From the NCBI GenBank assembly GCA_944384905.1, contig CALWVE010000015.1, positions 1 through 46,654 of the forward strand: 46,654 bases of DNA, given 5' to 3'. A program made the position numbers and the translations under genes. Position 1 is the stretch's first letter. Each line of letters begins with the position of its first letter. This document shows positions 26,700 to 35,286 of the stretch, piece after piece. The notes beneath the pieces were generated by a model. It saw only the letters and a program-made list of their open reading frames with translations, was not told the DNA's origin and made no database searches. This stretch comes from an uncultured Clostridia bacterium (GTDB taxonomy: Bacteria; Bacillota; Clostridia; Oscillospirales; Acutalibacteraceae).

Positions 26700-28352
26700 T
26701 TATGCTTTACGGTTGATGGCCGAGAACAGCGCGTTGATCGAAGCGGCGATGATATCGTCGTGGATACCGGCGCCCCAGCTGACGCTGCCGTCCGGCATGG
26801 TGATGCTCACATAGGTGATAGCCTTGGAAGCGGAACCCGTGCTGATGGCGTGTTCCGTATAAGTCAGGTTGGAATAGCGGATGCCCAGATGCTGCTTGAG
26901 CGCATTGCTGACGGCATCGAGACGGCCGTTGCCGCTGGCGGTGAGTTCTTTCTCTTCGCCGTTGACCTTGACCGTAAGGATAACCTTGATGCCCGGGGTA
27001 CGGACAAAGTGGTAATCAACGAGTTCAAGCGGCGCGTTGACGTTGACATAGGTTTCGGTAAATACGCCCAGCACTTCCAGCGGAGAAAGTTCCTTATGCT
27101 GATGGTCGGAAACGTTCTTGACGGCGTAACCGACATCCTCGCGCATTTTGGCGGGGAGATTGTAGCCGAAGTTGTGCTCCAGCAGATAGCCGATACCGCC
27201 CTTGCCGGACTGGGAATTGATGCGGATAACGTCCGTTTCGTATTCGCGGCCCACATCCTGCGGGTCGATCGGCAGATACGGAACTGTCCAGAAGCGGCAG
27301 CTATATTCTTCGCGCCAGTGCATACCCTTGGCGATAGCATCCTGATGCGAACCGGAGAAGGCGGCGAACACGAGTTTGCCGGAATAGGGCTGACGGTCAT
27401 AAACCTTCATACGGGTCACGCGCTCATACAGTTCCGTAATGGCGGGCATATCGGAGAAGTCGAGGTTCGGCTCCACGCCCTGAGAGAACATATTGAGCGC
27501 CAGCGTAACGATATCGACGTTGCCGGTACGTTCGCCGTTGCCGAACAGCGTACCTTCGATACGGTCGGCGCCGGCCAGAAGACCCATTTCGGAATCGGCC
27601 ACGGCACAGCCGCGGTCATTATGCGGATGAAGCGAAACGATGACGTTTTCGCGGTATTTCAAATGATCGCACATATATTCAACCTGGTTGGCGTACACGT
27701 GCGGCATGGAAAGTTCTACCGTAACCGGCAGGTTGATAATCACCTTGCGCTCGGGCGTCGGCTGCCAGACATCGAGCACGGCGTTGCAGATTTCAAGCGC
27801 AAATTCGGGCTCGGTGCCGGTGAACGATTCGGGAGAATATTCATAACGGTAGTTATCGCCGTATTCCTTGGCAATCTCGTTGAAAAGCTTAGCGCCGGAA
27901 ACAGCAATATCGATGATTTCGGCCTTGGATTTTTTGAAGACCTGTTCACGCTGCGCCACAGAAGTGGAATTATACAAATGAACAATGGCGTTCTTGCAGC
28001 CTTTCAGGCTTTCAAATGTTTTGCGGATAATATGCTCGCGGGACTGTGTGAGCACCTGCACCGTAACATCATCGGGGATCAGGTTATCCTCGATCAGCGT
28101 ACGCAGGAAATTGTATTCGGTTTCGCTTGCGGCCGGGAAGCCAACTTCGATTTCTTTAAAGCCCAGACGGACCAGCAGCTTAAAGAAATCCAATTTTTCC
28201 TCGAGGCTCATGGGGACAATCAGCGACTGATTGCCGTCGCGCAGGTCAACCGAGCACCAGATCGGCGCATGATCAACATAGCCGCGCTGTGCCCATCTCA
28301 TCGGGGCATTGGGTACTTCAAAAAACTGGCGGGTGTACTTTTGTGTATTCAT
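26700..28352 (-). CDS. leuA: 2-isopropylmalate synthase (long, LeuA2-type)
   Basis: First committed step of leucine synthesis: acetyl-CoA + 2-oxoisovalerate to 2-isopropylmalate. The 550-residue protein carries the catalytic DLRDGNQSL (about 36-44), GFKEIEVGFPAASETEYNF, the metal-site SLHPHNDRGCAV and the glycine-rich GNGERTGNVD, with a C-terminal regulatory domain (about 420-550) that normally senses leucine. It resembles the actinobacterial/fungal long class rather than the E. coli class. AAGGAGGAAACGGAAG precedes the ATG. Transcription is controlled by the T-box leader. Confidence 0.95.
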   Translation of the reverse strand: MNTQKYTRQFFEVPNAPMRWAQRGYVDHAPIWCSVDLRDGNQSLIVPMSLEEKLDFFKLLVRLGFKEIEVGFPAASETEYNFLRTLIEDNLIPDDVTVQVLTQSREHIIRKTFESLKGCKNAIVHLYNSTSVAQREQVFKKSKAEIIDIAVSGAKLFNEIAKEYGDNYRYEYSPESFTGTEPEFALEICNAVLDVWQPTPERKVIINLPVTVELSMPHVYANQVEYMCDHLKYRENVIVSLHPHNDRGCAVADSEMGLLAGADRIEGTLFGNGERTGNVDIVTLALNMFSQGVEPNLDFSDMPAITELYERVTRMKVYDRQPYSGKLVFAAFSGSHQDAIAKGMHWREEYSCRFWTVPYLPIDPQDVGREYETDVIRINSQSGKGGIGYLLEHNFGYNLPAKMREDVGYAVKNVSDHQHKELSPLEVLGVFTETYVNVNAPLELVDYHFVRTPGIKVILTVKVNGEEKELTASGNGRLDAVSNALKQHLGIRYSNLTYTEHAISTGSASKAITYVSITMPDGSVSWGAGIHDDIIAASINALFSAINRKA

Positions 28353-28432
28353 CTTCCGTTTCCTCCTTGGCCCTTTAGGCCGCTTGCTTGATTCTTAAAG
28401 GCGCGGGCTTTACCCGAACCGCTTACAGGTAA

Positions 28433-28723
28433 CAAAAAAGCCTTCGCCTCTTTTCAGAGACGAAGGCTATAAAGCTTCCGTGGTACCACTCTACTTGGCA
28501 CTTTCGTGCCCACTCTACGCCTACTCGCCCAAAGGCGAATACGCTTCTTCGATAACGGCGAAGTACCGTTCTTCCTACTCGAAAACCAAAGCTTCTTTCA
28601 GTCGACCGCTCGAGGGAGAGTTCGATCCATGCGCAAAATCTGCCTTGCACCACCCGGCAGCTCTCTGCACTTCGCATTCATGCATCTTAATGCCCTGTCA
28701 TTGCATTTATAAATATTGGCCTT
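28433..28723 (-). ncRNA. T-box leader of the leu operon
   Basis: On the minus strand, Stem I features (AGAGAGCTGCCGGGTGGTGCA region) are followed by the T-box core AGAGTGGTACCACGG (about 28493-28479). A terminator AGCCTTCG..CGAAGGCT with T6 comes next (28468-28433). Uncharged tRNA pairing to the core should favour the antiterminator. A CTC triplet after GATCGAA (about 28623) is a candidate leucine specifier, but I did not fold the RNA. This fills most of the 450-base gap before leuA. Confidence 0.9.
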
Positions 28724-28752
28724 ATTATAGTCGCCTCCGTTGCGATTGTCAA
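28724..28752 (-). promoter_or_regulatory. Promoter of the T-box-leuACDB operon
   Basis: A fully consensus promoter on the minus strand: TTGACA (28752-28747), 17 bases, TATAAT (28729-28724). Such a strong promoter fits control by leader attenuation rather than by initiation. Confidence 0.9.
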
Positions 28753-28803
28753 GCGTTTTGTGAGACGAAAATAAATTTTTATGCAATTCGGCGGTTTATT
28801 TTA

Positions 28804-29469
28804 CTATTCCTGACCCCCGCACCACACAATCTGGGTGCCTTCCGGGTAGTTGCCTATTCCGGTCCAATAAGTCACTTCGCAAAATACACCGCCCCGGGCA
28901 TTATTTTCGCAGCGCAGATAAATATGCGGATATAATATTGAATCTGAACCGGTTCCCAAATTCCAAGGATAGCGTGGGTCTGGTTCACTGAGCTCTTCAG
29001 GATAGCATTCCCAGACCACCCAGGTTCGGGTCTCGTTGATATCCACTTCGATCGGCGCTCCATACAAACGAGAAAAGCGGTGAATCACTGTCTGGGTATC
29101 CGGCGCCGAAACAGAAAAAGTCATTTCACGCAGTATATCCAACCCTTCCGGGCCATACACGTTATCTTCATCTGTAAAGCTGATAAAAATACTACCCAAA
29201 TCCACCCTGGACTGCCCCAGCTTAAGCCCGAGATGCTCCGCGGGATTCCAGCCCAATTGCTCGGATGTAAGTATGAGGGTACCGTCTGCGCCGCTGCTTT
29301 TTCGTTCATCAATCCCGAGCCGCTCGATCATTTCAGCTTTCTCCATTCCCCACGAAATGGACGCAGCGGGGAACAAAAACAGCGACGTTTGATAGCCAAC
29401 ACTATTAACAGGCAATGCCATCACCATACAGACTACCGCTATACTTAGAACGCGTAGAATTTTCATCAT
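28804..29469 (-). CDS. Membrane-anchored protein of unknown function, paralogue 1 of 3
   Basis: Unrecognised 221-residue protein. An N-terminal hydrophobic helix (about 5-22) acts as signal or anchor. The conserved family core follows: WGMEKAEMIERLGI (about 40-53), then SEQLGWNPAEHLGL (about 68-81), a central beta-rich part, SRLYGAPIEV, a WECYPEEL segment, and a final strand EVTYWTGIGNYPEG. Start ATG 29469 follows AAGGAGTG. It ends in TAG immediately followed by TAA, the only terminal TAG in the window. It is the third gene of a three-paralogue operon, 18 bases after the middle copy. Confidence 0.8.
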   Translation of the reverse strand: MMKILRVLSIAVVCMVMALPVNSVGYQTSLFLFPAASISWGMEKAEMIERLGIDERKSSGADGTLILTSEQLGWNPAEHLGLKLGQSRVDLGSIFISFTDEDNVYGPEGLDILREMTFSVSAPDTQTVIHRFSRLYGAPIEVDINETRTWVVWECYPEELSEPDPRYPWNLGTGSDSILYPHIYLRCENNARGGVFCEVTYWTGIGNYPEGTQIVWCGGQE

Positions 29470-29487
29470 TTTCACTCCTTGCCGGTA

Positions 29488-30147
29488 TCATGGGAGATAC
29501 CATTCGGGATCAGGCAAATAATCTTTCGGATAATTCATGGCTCCGCCACTAAAGCTTATCTTGTAAATTTCCATGCCGTCTCTTTCATATTTGCTATCAA
29601 TCGATAAATACGGATAAAGTAAAGCGCGCGGAAACGGGTATTCTGCGCCCACATACGCCATTTCCTCCGGGGTGCACATATCTGTTTTTTGGTAGCAAAT
29701 CTATGAGCCGCTTTTCCGTTTGGGGTTATCCCCGAGATAAACGGGGCGGCCGTAAAACCGTTCCAAACGGTGCAGTAAATAATCTATGTTGGGAACCGCG
29801 ACATTAAACTCGATATGATGCCATACGCTGTCCAAACCCTCTTTATCCATGAAAGACAGCTTGATATCCCCGCCCTTGCGGCTGCCGTCCGGATAAAGGG
29901 TAAGTCCGAGATGTTCGGCAGGATCCCAGCCCAATTCCTCCGGTGTAAGCCACAGGTCGGTTTTTTGTCCGCGGGAAACAACTTCTTCCGAAAGCCCGCG
30001 CTGCTCAATGATTTCTTCCCGAGACGTACCCCACGCAAAAAATGGTATAGGCGAAACAAACAGCGACGTCTGGTAGCCGACACTATTGATGGGCAGCGCC
30101 ATCAGCAGGCACACCGCCGCTACACACAAAAGCCGCAATACCTTCAT
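29488..30147 (-). CDS. Membrane-anchored protein of unknown function, paralogue 2 of 3, broken by an in-frame TAG
   Basis: Unrecognised. Reading through one TAG at 29701-29703 yields 219 residues, the same length as the sisters (221, 238). The first part has an N-terminal helix, WGTSREEIIEQRGL, PEELGWDPAEHLGL and ERFYGRPVYLG. Past the TAG the family fold continues (ICYQKTD, LLYPYLSIDSKYE, ISFSGGAMNYPKDYLP). Sister proteins show W-x-C-(Y/F) exactly here (WECY, WFCF), so the codon was most likely TGG (Trp). The ATG overlaps the stop of the upstream paralogue as ATGA, implying coupling. It may be a pseudogene, or be read through. Confidence 0.75.
29701..29703 (-). other. In-frame TAG replacing a conserved Trp codon
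   Basis: The minus strand reads GGC TCA TAG ATT TGC TAC. Alignment to both neighbouring paralogues puts this codon opposite tryptophan, so a single G-to-A change from TGG explains it. Confidence 0.8.
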
Positions 30148-30860
30148 GACGTTTCCCCCTCTTCCGGACGGATCGTTTCTTCAGATTCCGGCATCATAAT
30201 CATCCGCTCAGACCATCTCATTTCTCCGGCCGGGAAATTGATCGGACCCGCCATGAACCGAACGGAACATATGCAGTTTTCCCCTTGGTTCTGCTGATCG
30301 TTCTTGATATAAAGCTGGGGATAAATCTCTCCGCGTTCAACACGGCCGGAATAACCGCAGCGCTGTGCTTCTTCGAGTGTTGAAGTCGTTCCTTCCGGGA
30401 AACAAAACCAATACCCCATCAGCCAGTCTTTTCTGGAGCACCAATATGCCGGTGCGTTATACAGCGGAGACAAAGCCTTCAGAAGCTGATCTCCGTTTTC
30501 AAGGAAAACGGAAAAAGAAATCAGGTACAGCCGGCCGTCTGCGGAATCCGCTCTTTTTTGGAAGGAAAGACGGATTCTCCCGCGTCCTGATTCATCGGGC
30601 AAAGCGGGGATTCCCCAAGCTTCGGCCGGGTCCCAGCCAAGTTGTTCCGGCTCCAGCCAGATACTATCCGACGGCCCGCCCGCGGCATCTTCTGCGGAAA
30701 GTCCAAGGCGCTCAACAACTTCACGCCGCTCCATTCCCCACGTAAGCGAAGGTGCGGGACAATCCATCAACGTTTTCCGCCAGCGCATTTGATTGACGAC
30801 AAAAGCCAATACCAAAACCGCTAAAACCAACGCACAACCACGAACAATTCTTTTCATCAT
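30144..30860 (-). CDS. Membrane-anchored protein of unknown function, paralogue 3 of 3
   Basis: Unrecognised 238-residue protein and first gene of the operon. An N-terminal helix (about 8-23) precedes the family core WGMERREVVERLGL (about 40-53), LEPEQLGWDPAEAWGI, LSPLYNAPAYW, GYWFCFPEG and VRFMAGPINFPAGE. It has a longer acidic C-terminal tail. Start ATG 30860 (or the next ATG at 30857) follows GGGGGAGGGG; a much longer in-frame upstream reading has no RBS and overlaps the promoter. Its TGA overlaps the ATG of the next gene. Confidence 0.8.
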   Translation of the reverse strand: MMKRIVRGCALVLAVLVLAFVVNQMRWRKTLMDCPAPSLTWGMERREVVERLGLSAEDAAGGPSDSIWLEPEQLGWDPAEAWGIPALPDESGRGRIRLSFQKRADSADGRLYLISFSVFLENGDQLLKALSPLYNAPAYWCSRKDWLMGYWFCFPEGTTSTLEEAQRCGYSGRVERGEIYPQLYIKNDQQNQGENCICSVRFMAGPINFPAGEMRWSERMIMMPESEETIRPEEGETS

Positions 30861-30918
30861 GTACCCCTCCCCCTTCAAGGTAAAAACAGCAAGGGAACAC
30901 AACTTCTTTTCTATTTTC

Positions 30919-30947
30919 AGTATAAAACGCGCTATAAGAAAAGTCAA
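30919..30947 (-). promoter_or_regulatory. Promoter of the three-paralogue operon
   Basis: On the minus strand TTGACT (30947-30942), 17 bases and TATACT (30924-30919), 58 bases before the first start codon. Confidence 0.75.
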
Positions 30948-31040
30948 CAGAATATACAAATAAATTAAAAATATTTTATAGATATTGCCTTTTGGCTTGT
31001 GGGGATTGTAGCTTTTTTGAAAAAGAAAAAGCGAGAATAC

Positions 31041-31068
31041 TTGCACTTTTTCCAAAAGCGTGTATAAT
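31041..31068 (+). promoter_or_regulatory. Promoter of the DUF815-type ATPase gene
   Basis: TTGCAC (31041-31046), 16 bases and a perfect TATAAT (31063-31068), 34 bases before the ATG. Confidence 0.7.
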
Positions 31069-31102
31069 TTATCCTTAAAAAGCACTGAATCGAGGTACAC
31101 AC

Positions 31103-32284
31103 ATGGAAACCCTGTACAGAGATCTGAACAGCCTGGTTATTTTCCGCCATATTTTACAGGCAGCGCCGATGCAAAATCTTCTTAAGCTGCTGGCTTGTCC
31201 GCAGGATAACGCGGACGCGCTTTGCGGCGCATATGCTGATTTTGCCGCCGAACTGCTGGCCGAAGACTGCAATTTTTCGCGCTATCTGCTTCGTTTGGTT
31301 CTGGAAGATGAGAATATTTATACACGCTACAAAACCACCGGCGAAGGCGACGCTCAGGTTTTGGACCCGCTGCTGAATCGGGAACTGAATCTGCTTTCCC
31401 GCGCAGCTGCTTTCGGCGGCAGCACGCAGCGCGCCGCACTGGGTGATCCTACACTGGCTGCCTGGCAGACGGAACCGCTCGATTTTTATAAAATCTATCA
31501 CGAACGCCTGGGCGAAATGTCCACCAAGGGCTTCGGCATCTTCGCAAAATATCATATGTTCATGCTGGATGACGCCGGCGCATTGGTGCCGATCAAAAAT
31601 CCCGATCCGCAGAAGCTTTCGGAGCTGTTTGGCTATGAACGCGAACGCGGAAAGATTATCGCCAACACCAAAGCCTTGCTGGAAGGCAAGCCCGCGAACA
31701 ATGTTTTGCTGTACGGCGACGCCGGTACCGGCAAGAGCAGCACCGTAAAAGCCATCGGCAACGAATTTGCCAAAGACGGTCTGCGTTTGGTGGAACTGAA
31801 AAAGAATCAGCTCTATCTGATTCCTGGCCTGCTTGATACGCTGGCTGTCAATCCGCTGAAATTTATTCTGTTTATCGATGACCTGACGTTTGCTTCTGAC
31901 GACCGCGATTTCTGCGCGCTGAAAGCTATTTTGGAAGGCGGCGTCAGCAGCCGCAGCAACAATGTATTGATTTATGCGACCAGCAACCATCGTCACATGA
32001 TCAAAGAAACCAACGCGGACCGTCAGGGTGATGAAATCAGCATCACCGATAAGCTGCAGGAAATCGTCAGCCTGTCCGCCCGTTTCGGCCTGACCATCAC
32101 GTTCTCGCGGCCGGACAAGATGCTGTATTCCGATATCGTGGTGCATCTGGCGCGCGAAGCCGGAATCGATCTGGACGAAGACACGCTCATCGTACGCGCC
32201 GAAGCACATGCTATCCGCAGCGGCGGACGCAACCCGCGTACAGCCAAACAATTCGTAGATCTGCTGGCAGCAGGTGTGGTTTAA
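31103..32284 (+). CDS. AAA-type ATPase of the DUF815 family
   Basis: Cytosolic P-loop ATPase, 393 residues, role unknown. Walker A is GDAGTGKSST (about 204-213) and Walker B FILFIDDL (about 243-250). A sensor-1-like strand NNVLIYATSNHRHM (about 279-292) and a C-terminal NPRTAKQFVDLL close the domain. The N-terminal 150 residues are alpha-helical and specific to this family. The pattern (GKPANNVLLYG, then a switch with TFASDD) is that of DUF815 proteins, found as single genes in many Clostridia. No RBS of the usual strength is seen before the ATG at 31103. It is monocistronic with its own promoter and terminator. Confidence 0.88.
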   Translation: METLYRDLNSLVIFRHILQAAPMQNLLKLLACPQDNADALCGAYADFAAELLAEDCNFSRYLLRLVLEDENIYTRYKTTGEGDAQVLDPLLNRELNLLSRAAAFGGSTQRAALGDPTLAAWQTEPLDFYKIYHERLGEMSTKGFGIFAKYHMFMLDDAGALVPIKNPDPQKLSELFGYERERGKIIANTKALLEGKPANNVLLYGDAGTGKSSTVKAIGNEFAKDGLRLVELKKNQLYLIPGLLDTLAVNPLKFILFIDDLTFASDDRDFCALKAILEGGVSSRSNNVLIYATSNHRHMIKETNADRQGDEISITDKLQEIVSLSARFGLTITFSRPDKMLYSDIVVHLAREAGIDLDEDTLIVRAEAHAIRSGGRNPRTAKQFVDLLAAGVV

Positions 32285-32298
32285 ACGATTGTAAAATG

Positions 32299-32338
32299 AA
32301 AACCGACAGGGAATCCGTGTTCCCTGCCGGTTTTTTTA
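32299..32338. terminator. Terminator after the DUF815-type ATPase
   Basis: AAACCG-CAGGGAA pairs with TTCCCTGCCGGTTT (32300-32333), then T-rich sequence on the plus strand. It may also serve the convergent lipoprotein gene ending at 32353. Confidence 0.85.
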
Positions 32339-32352
32339 TTTCATGTAAAAGC

Positions 32353-33315
32353 TTATTCAATTTCAAGCGAAACCGGTTCGTTTACAAAATCGTCGGCGCT
32401 GTAATCTTCGTCATCATAGGCGACAACGGTCATATCAATCGTCTCGATTCCATCCACTTCGATGCCGTTTTTTTCCAGCGATTCAAGGCTCCAGGTCACA
32501 GCGCTGTATCCGCACCGTCCCGCCGGAACCGTAGTAGCATAGAAAGGATCAACCATAAATCCATTGACAGCTACATCGTCCACGGTAAACATAACTGTCG
32601 TATCCGTTTTGTTCTCAAGGAAAAGATTCAGGCTGTATCCCCAAATATCGTCGTATTCACCGTCGATCGCGGTAACGGTTACGTATTGATTATCCACCAG
32701 TACCACATCGGAAGATTTCGCTTCTCTTTTGTAAACAGTCGCCTTATCTTTTCCGTTGGGATAAACATGCACGGTTTCGGTTGCCACAGATTCTGCTTCC
32801 CAGTCATCGGTATCGTAAACATCAAAGAATAACTCAATATCCGTGATATCGGTCAGACCGACTTCGGCGAGCTCCTCGCTGTCAAACCAGATTTCTTCGT
32901 TTGATTTTTTGCCGGCGGCCACTTCCGCTGCAAAGAAAGGATCGCTCTGCAAGCCGTTAATCGTTGCGTCCTGAACAGCGAACATATACGTTACGTCTTT
33001 CGATTTATTTTCCAGACGTACTTTCAGCGTGTATCCCATCATTGCGTCCGGCTCAATACCGGTCAGAACGACCGCGCAGTCTTTGTTATCGATCAGAACA
33101 ATTTCTTCTGTATTAGGCTGCTTGGTTTCGGAACTCGTTGCACTTTCAGGCGCCGAAGAATCCGGAGAAACGACCGATTCACCAGATCCAAGCGTATCGG
33201 AAGAACTGCTTTCGGACTGCCCTTTTGTCAACATGGAAAAAGGGAACATTGTGCTGCAGGCCGTCATTTGAGCCACCAGCAAAACAGCGAGACAAATACC
33301 TAAAAACTTTTTCAT
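32353..33315 (-). CDS. Lipoprotein with two tandem copies of an immunoglobulin-like domain
   Basis: Predicted surface lipoprotein, 320 residues. The signal sequence ends in the lipobox MTAC (Cys about 20), followed by a Ser/Glu/Pro-rich tether. The rest is an internal duplication. Copy 1 (about 72-180) contains VLIDNKDCAVVLTGIE, GYTLKVRLENKSK, INGLQSDPFFAAEV and ELFFDVYD. Copy 2 (about 203-310) contains VLVDNQYVTVTAID, GYSLNLFLENKTD, VNGFMVDPFYATTV and DMTVVAYDDED. This beta-rich repeat recalls the DUF4352/DUF5067 type of secreted domain. Function unknown. ATG 33315 follows AGGGAGTG. Confidence 0.85.
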   Translation of the reverse strand: MKKFLGICLAVLLVAQMTACSTMFPFSMLTKGQSESSSSDTLGSGESVVSPDSSAPESATSSETKQPNTEEIVLIDNKDCAVVLTGIEPDAMMGYTLKVRLENKSKDVTYMFAVQDATINGLQSDPFFAAEVAAGKKSNEEIWFDSEELAEVGLTDITDIELFFDVYDTDDWEAESVATETVHVYPNGKDKATVYKREAKSSDVVLVDNQYVTVTAIDGEYDDIWGYSLNLFLENKTDTTVMFTVDDVAVNGFMVDPFYATTVPAGRCGYSAVTWSLESLEKNGIEVDGIETIDMTVVAYDDEDYSADDFVNEPVSLEIE

Positions 33316-33368
33316 GAATAACACTCCCTATTTGCCGAAACCACGGATTTTCGACACTTTATAGGGTT

Positions 33369-33397
33369 ATTATACTGAAGTTAATTTGATTTGACAA
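33369..33397 (-). promoter_or_regulatory. Promoter of the duplicated-domain lipoprotein gene
   Basis: On the minus strand TTGTCA (33397-33392), 17 bases and TATAAT (33374-33369), 53 bases before the start codon. Confidence 0.75.
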
Positions 33398-33404
33398 GTA
33401 GAGA

Positions 33405-34211
33405 TTATGACCTACTTTTTTGTACATATTGCCCAGGCGTACAATGCATTTCCCGACGGAACACCACATGAAAATAGGACGGTGAAGAAAAAGAAAGCTG
33501 CTCACTCACTTGCGCGGCGGAATACCCCTGTGTGAGCAGACGCGCCGCCAGACGGATTTTAATGGAATTGAAACAATGCATCACGCCGGTATGCGAATAA
33601 GCCGCAAACGCTTTTTTCAGACTGCTTTCACTGGTATTACACAGCCGGGCAATATCCGAAAGGCTGAGCGCTTCCCGGCAATGATCGTTGAGCACACGCA
33701 TCGCCTGTTCATACAGCTTGCCGTCGCCGGCGGTATGGCGCTCAACCGTATGCAGCGGTTTATCCGAAAGCTTCCATAAAAAAGCTTCCAGCAGTGCCTG
33801 TCCGCGCGCGCCCTGCATTTCCTGGCGATTGTTCAGAAAGTCATGAAAAATTTCAACCAGCCGCAGCAGCTCGGCTTCTTCGTCAAAATCGAGTTCCAAT
33901 ACACGGCGGCGAAACGGATTCATTCCTTCCCCCACCGCGGCAAAAGAAATCACCAGTACGCGGGCCGGTTTTCCACCGGCACAGCGCAGGCTGTGGAATT
34001 CCATCGGCTGATGAAAAATCATCTGCCCACGGGAAAGCGTATACACACGGTCATCGGCCGTAACGGTGATCGCACCTTCCATCACATAGGCTATCTCCCA
34101 GAAATCGTGCATTTCTCCCGAGAAAAAATAGCCCTTCGGGCGGACTTCGTCAAACGCCGTTACCACATGCGTAATGCGAAGCTGTTCCGAAAGCGCAACA
34201 GGCGTGTACAT
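33405..34211 (-). CDS. AraC-family transcriptional regulator
   Basis: Cytosolic DNA-binding regulator of 268 residues. The N-terminal cupin-like domain (about 1-130) shows HDFWEIAYVMEGAITVTAD and the FHQPMEFHSLRC fold signature, suggesting a small ligand such as a sugar. The C-terminal pair of helix-turn-helix motifs is SLSDIARLCNTSESSLKKAF (about 186-205) and AAQVSEQLSFSSPSYFHVVF (about 234-253), ending in the family CTPGQYV. ATG 34211 follows GGAGGAAAAGCC; an upstream in-frame start has no RBS. It diverges from the metallo-hydrolase gene at 34365, a natural candidate target (inference). Confidence 0.92.
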   Translation of the reverse strand: MYTPVALSEQLRITHVVTAFDEVRPKGYFFSGEMHDFWEIAYVMEGAITVTADDRVYTLSRGQMIFHQPMEFHSLRCAGGKPARVLVISFAAVGEGMNPFRRRVLELDFDEEAELLRLVEIFHDFLNNRQEMQGARGQALLEAFLWKLSDKPLHTVERHTAGDGKLYEQAMRVLNDHCREALSLSDIARLCNTSESSLKKAFAAYSHTGVMHCFNSIKIRLAARLLTQGYSAAQVSEQLSFSSPSYFHVVFRREMHCTPGQYVQKSRS

Positions 34212-34303
34212 GGCTTTTCCTCCGTTCTTCAAGCAGATTTCTTGCATTTAAGATAACATACGATTTTCGGTTTGTAAAGAGAGGCGCTTTCCGGCTTATG
34301 CCA

Positions 34304-34333
34304 TTGACTTTTAATAGGGAAATCGTTTACAAT
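34304..34333 (+). promoter_or_regulatory. Promoter of the metallo-hydrolase gene
   Basis: TTGACT (34304-34309), 18 bases and TACAAT (34328-34333), 31 bases before the ATG, in the divergent gap next to the AraC-family gene. Confidence 0.65.
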
Positions 34334-34364
34334 AAAACAAAAACAACGGAAAGGACGGATACGG

Positions 34365-35147
34365 ATGTTTCAGGTTAAGCAAATCGCTTCGCGCGCCTGG
34401 GAATGGCTGGACGAAGGCGGCGATTCTTTTTATCTGGTCACCGGAAACAACACGGCAGCCGTGATCGATACCGGTATCACGCCGGGCGCACAGATTCTGC
34501 CGGAAATCCGGAAAATCACCGATCTGCCTCTGGTTTTGATTTTAACGCATGCGCACATCGACCATATCCATCATATGGACGAATTTTCCACGGTTTATCT
34601 CTGCCACAGCGAGCTGCAGCTTCCCGAGGAATTCCTTCGCGAGATGATGGCCGGAAAACAGCTGGATCTTTCCGGTACCATCGATATCCGCACCGGCAGC
34701 CGAATCGACTTGGGCGGCAACCGGCTGGAAATCTGCCAGATTCCCGGACATACGCCCGGCAGCGTAGCCGTATGGAACCCGGAAGAAGATCTGCTTTTTA
34801 CAGGCGACGCCATCGGCAGCGGATGCGGCGTATGGATGCAGGTCCCCGGCGCGCTTCCGCTTACACAATATGAAGAGAATCTGCGTCGGTTTATGCGCTG
34901 GCTGCTCGACCGCGGCGGAAAAATGCGCTTTTTCGGCGGGCACAACCGGCAAACTGCGCAATCCAAACTGCTCCCCAATAATCCGCTGAGCATGGGGCTA
35001 CTAGCCGATCTGATCGATCTGGTTCACGGCGTTGTAACAGGAACGATCACCGGCACGCCCAGCGAGGCCAAAGCTTTCAGCGACGAAACGGTTTTGTATG
35101 CGTATTTCGGCCGCGCGGAAATGATTTATCTGGCTTCTCAAATTTAA
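34365..35147 (+). CDS. Metallo-beta-lactamase-fold hydrolase
   Basis: Cytosolic MBL-fold hydrolase of 260 residues. Metal ligands are THAHIDHIHH (about 61-70, the HxHxDH motif), the His of IPGHTPGSVAVW (about 126-137), the Asp of LLFTGDAIGSG (about 142-152) and a late FFGGHNRQ. The AVIDTG strand near residue 33 is typical. The profile is glyoxalase II-like, but the true substrate is unknown. Start ATG 34365 follows GGAAAGGACGG. It is transcribed divergently from an AraC-type regulator and ends at a strong terminator. Confidence 0.88.
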   Translation: MFQVKQIASRAWEWLDEGGDSFYLVTGNNTAAVIDTGITPGAQILPEIRKITDLPLVLILTHAHIDHIHHMDEFSTVYLCHSELQLPEEFLREMMAGKQLDLSGTIDIRTGSRIDLGGNRLEICQIPGHTPGSVAVWNPEEDLLFTGDAIGSGCGVWMQVPGALPLTQYEENLRRFMRWLLDRGGKMRFFGGHNRQTAQSKLLPNNPLSMGLLADLIDLVHGVVTGTITGTPSEAKAFSDETVLYAYFGRAEMIYLASQI

Positions 35148-35159
35148 TGGATCGCACGC

Positions 35160-35206
35160 AAAACACCGGGACGGTACAGACAGGTATCATCCCGGTGTTT
35201 TTGTTG
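35160..35206 (+). terminator. Terminator of the metallo-hydrolase gene
   Basis: AAAACACCGGGA (35160-35171) pairs with TCCCGGTGTTTT (35190-35201), followed by a T-rich tail. Confidence 0.85.
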
Positions 35207-35234
35207 TACTTAGAGCAATTAGGCTTCTGCAAAA

Positions 35235-35271
35235 AAACAACAGGGCGGCGCCGAAAGGCATCGCCCTGTTT
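35235..35271 (-). terminator. Terminator of ilvD
   Basis: AACAGGGCG pairs with CGCCCTGTT around a 15-nt loop, and the minus strand ends in GTTGTTTTTTT. It lies 16 bases past the ilvD stop. Confidence 0.8.
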
Positions 35272-35286
35272 ATTTTGAAAATCAGA

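Noticed and set aside
25042..28391. Long plus-strand open frames opposite leuD, leuC and leuA
   Set aside because: Same reason: no RBS, no recognisable domain, and they cover the leu T-box operon genes exactly.
28423..28935. Open frames across the leu leader
   Set aside because: They overlap the T-box RNA and the terminator stem, and show no coding signature.
30861..31100. 80-residue N-terminal extension of the first paralogue of the three-gene operon
   Set aside because: It runs through the operon's own promoter and RBS; the ATG at 30860 behind GGGGGAGGGG is a better start.
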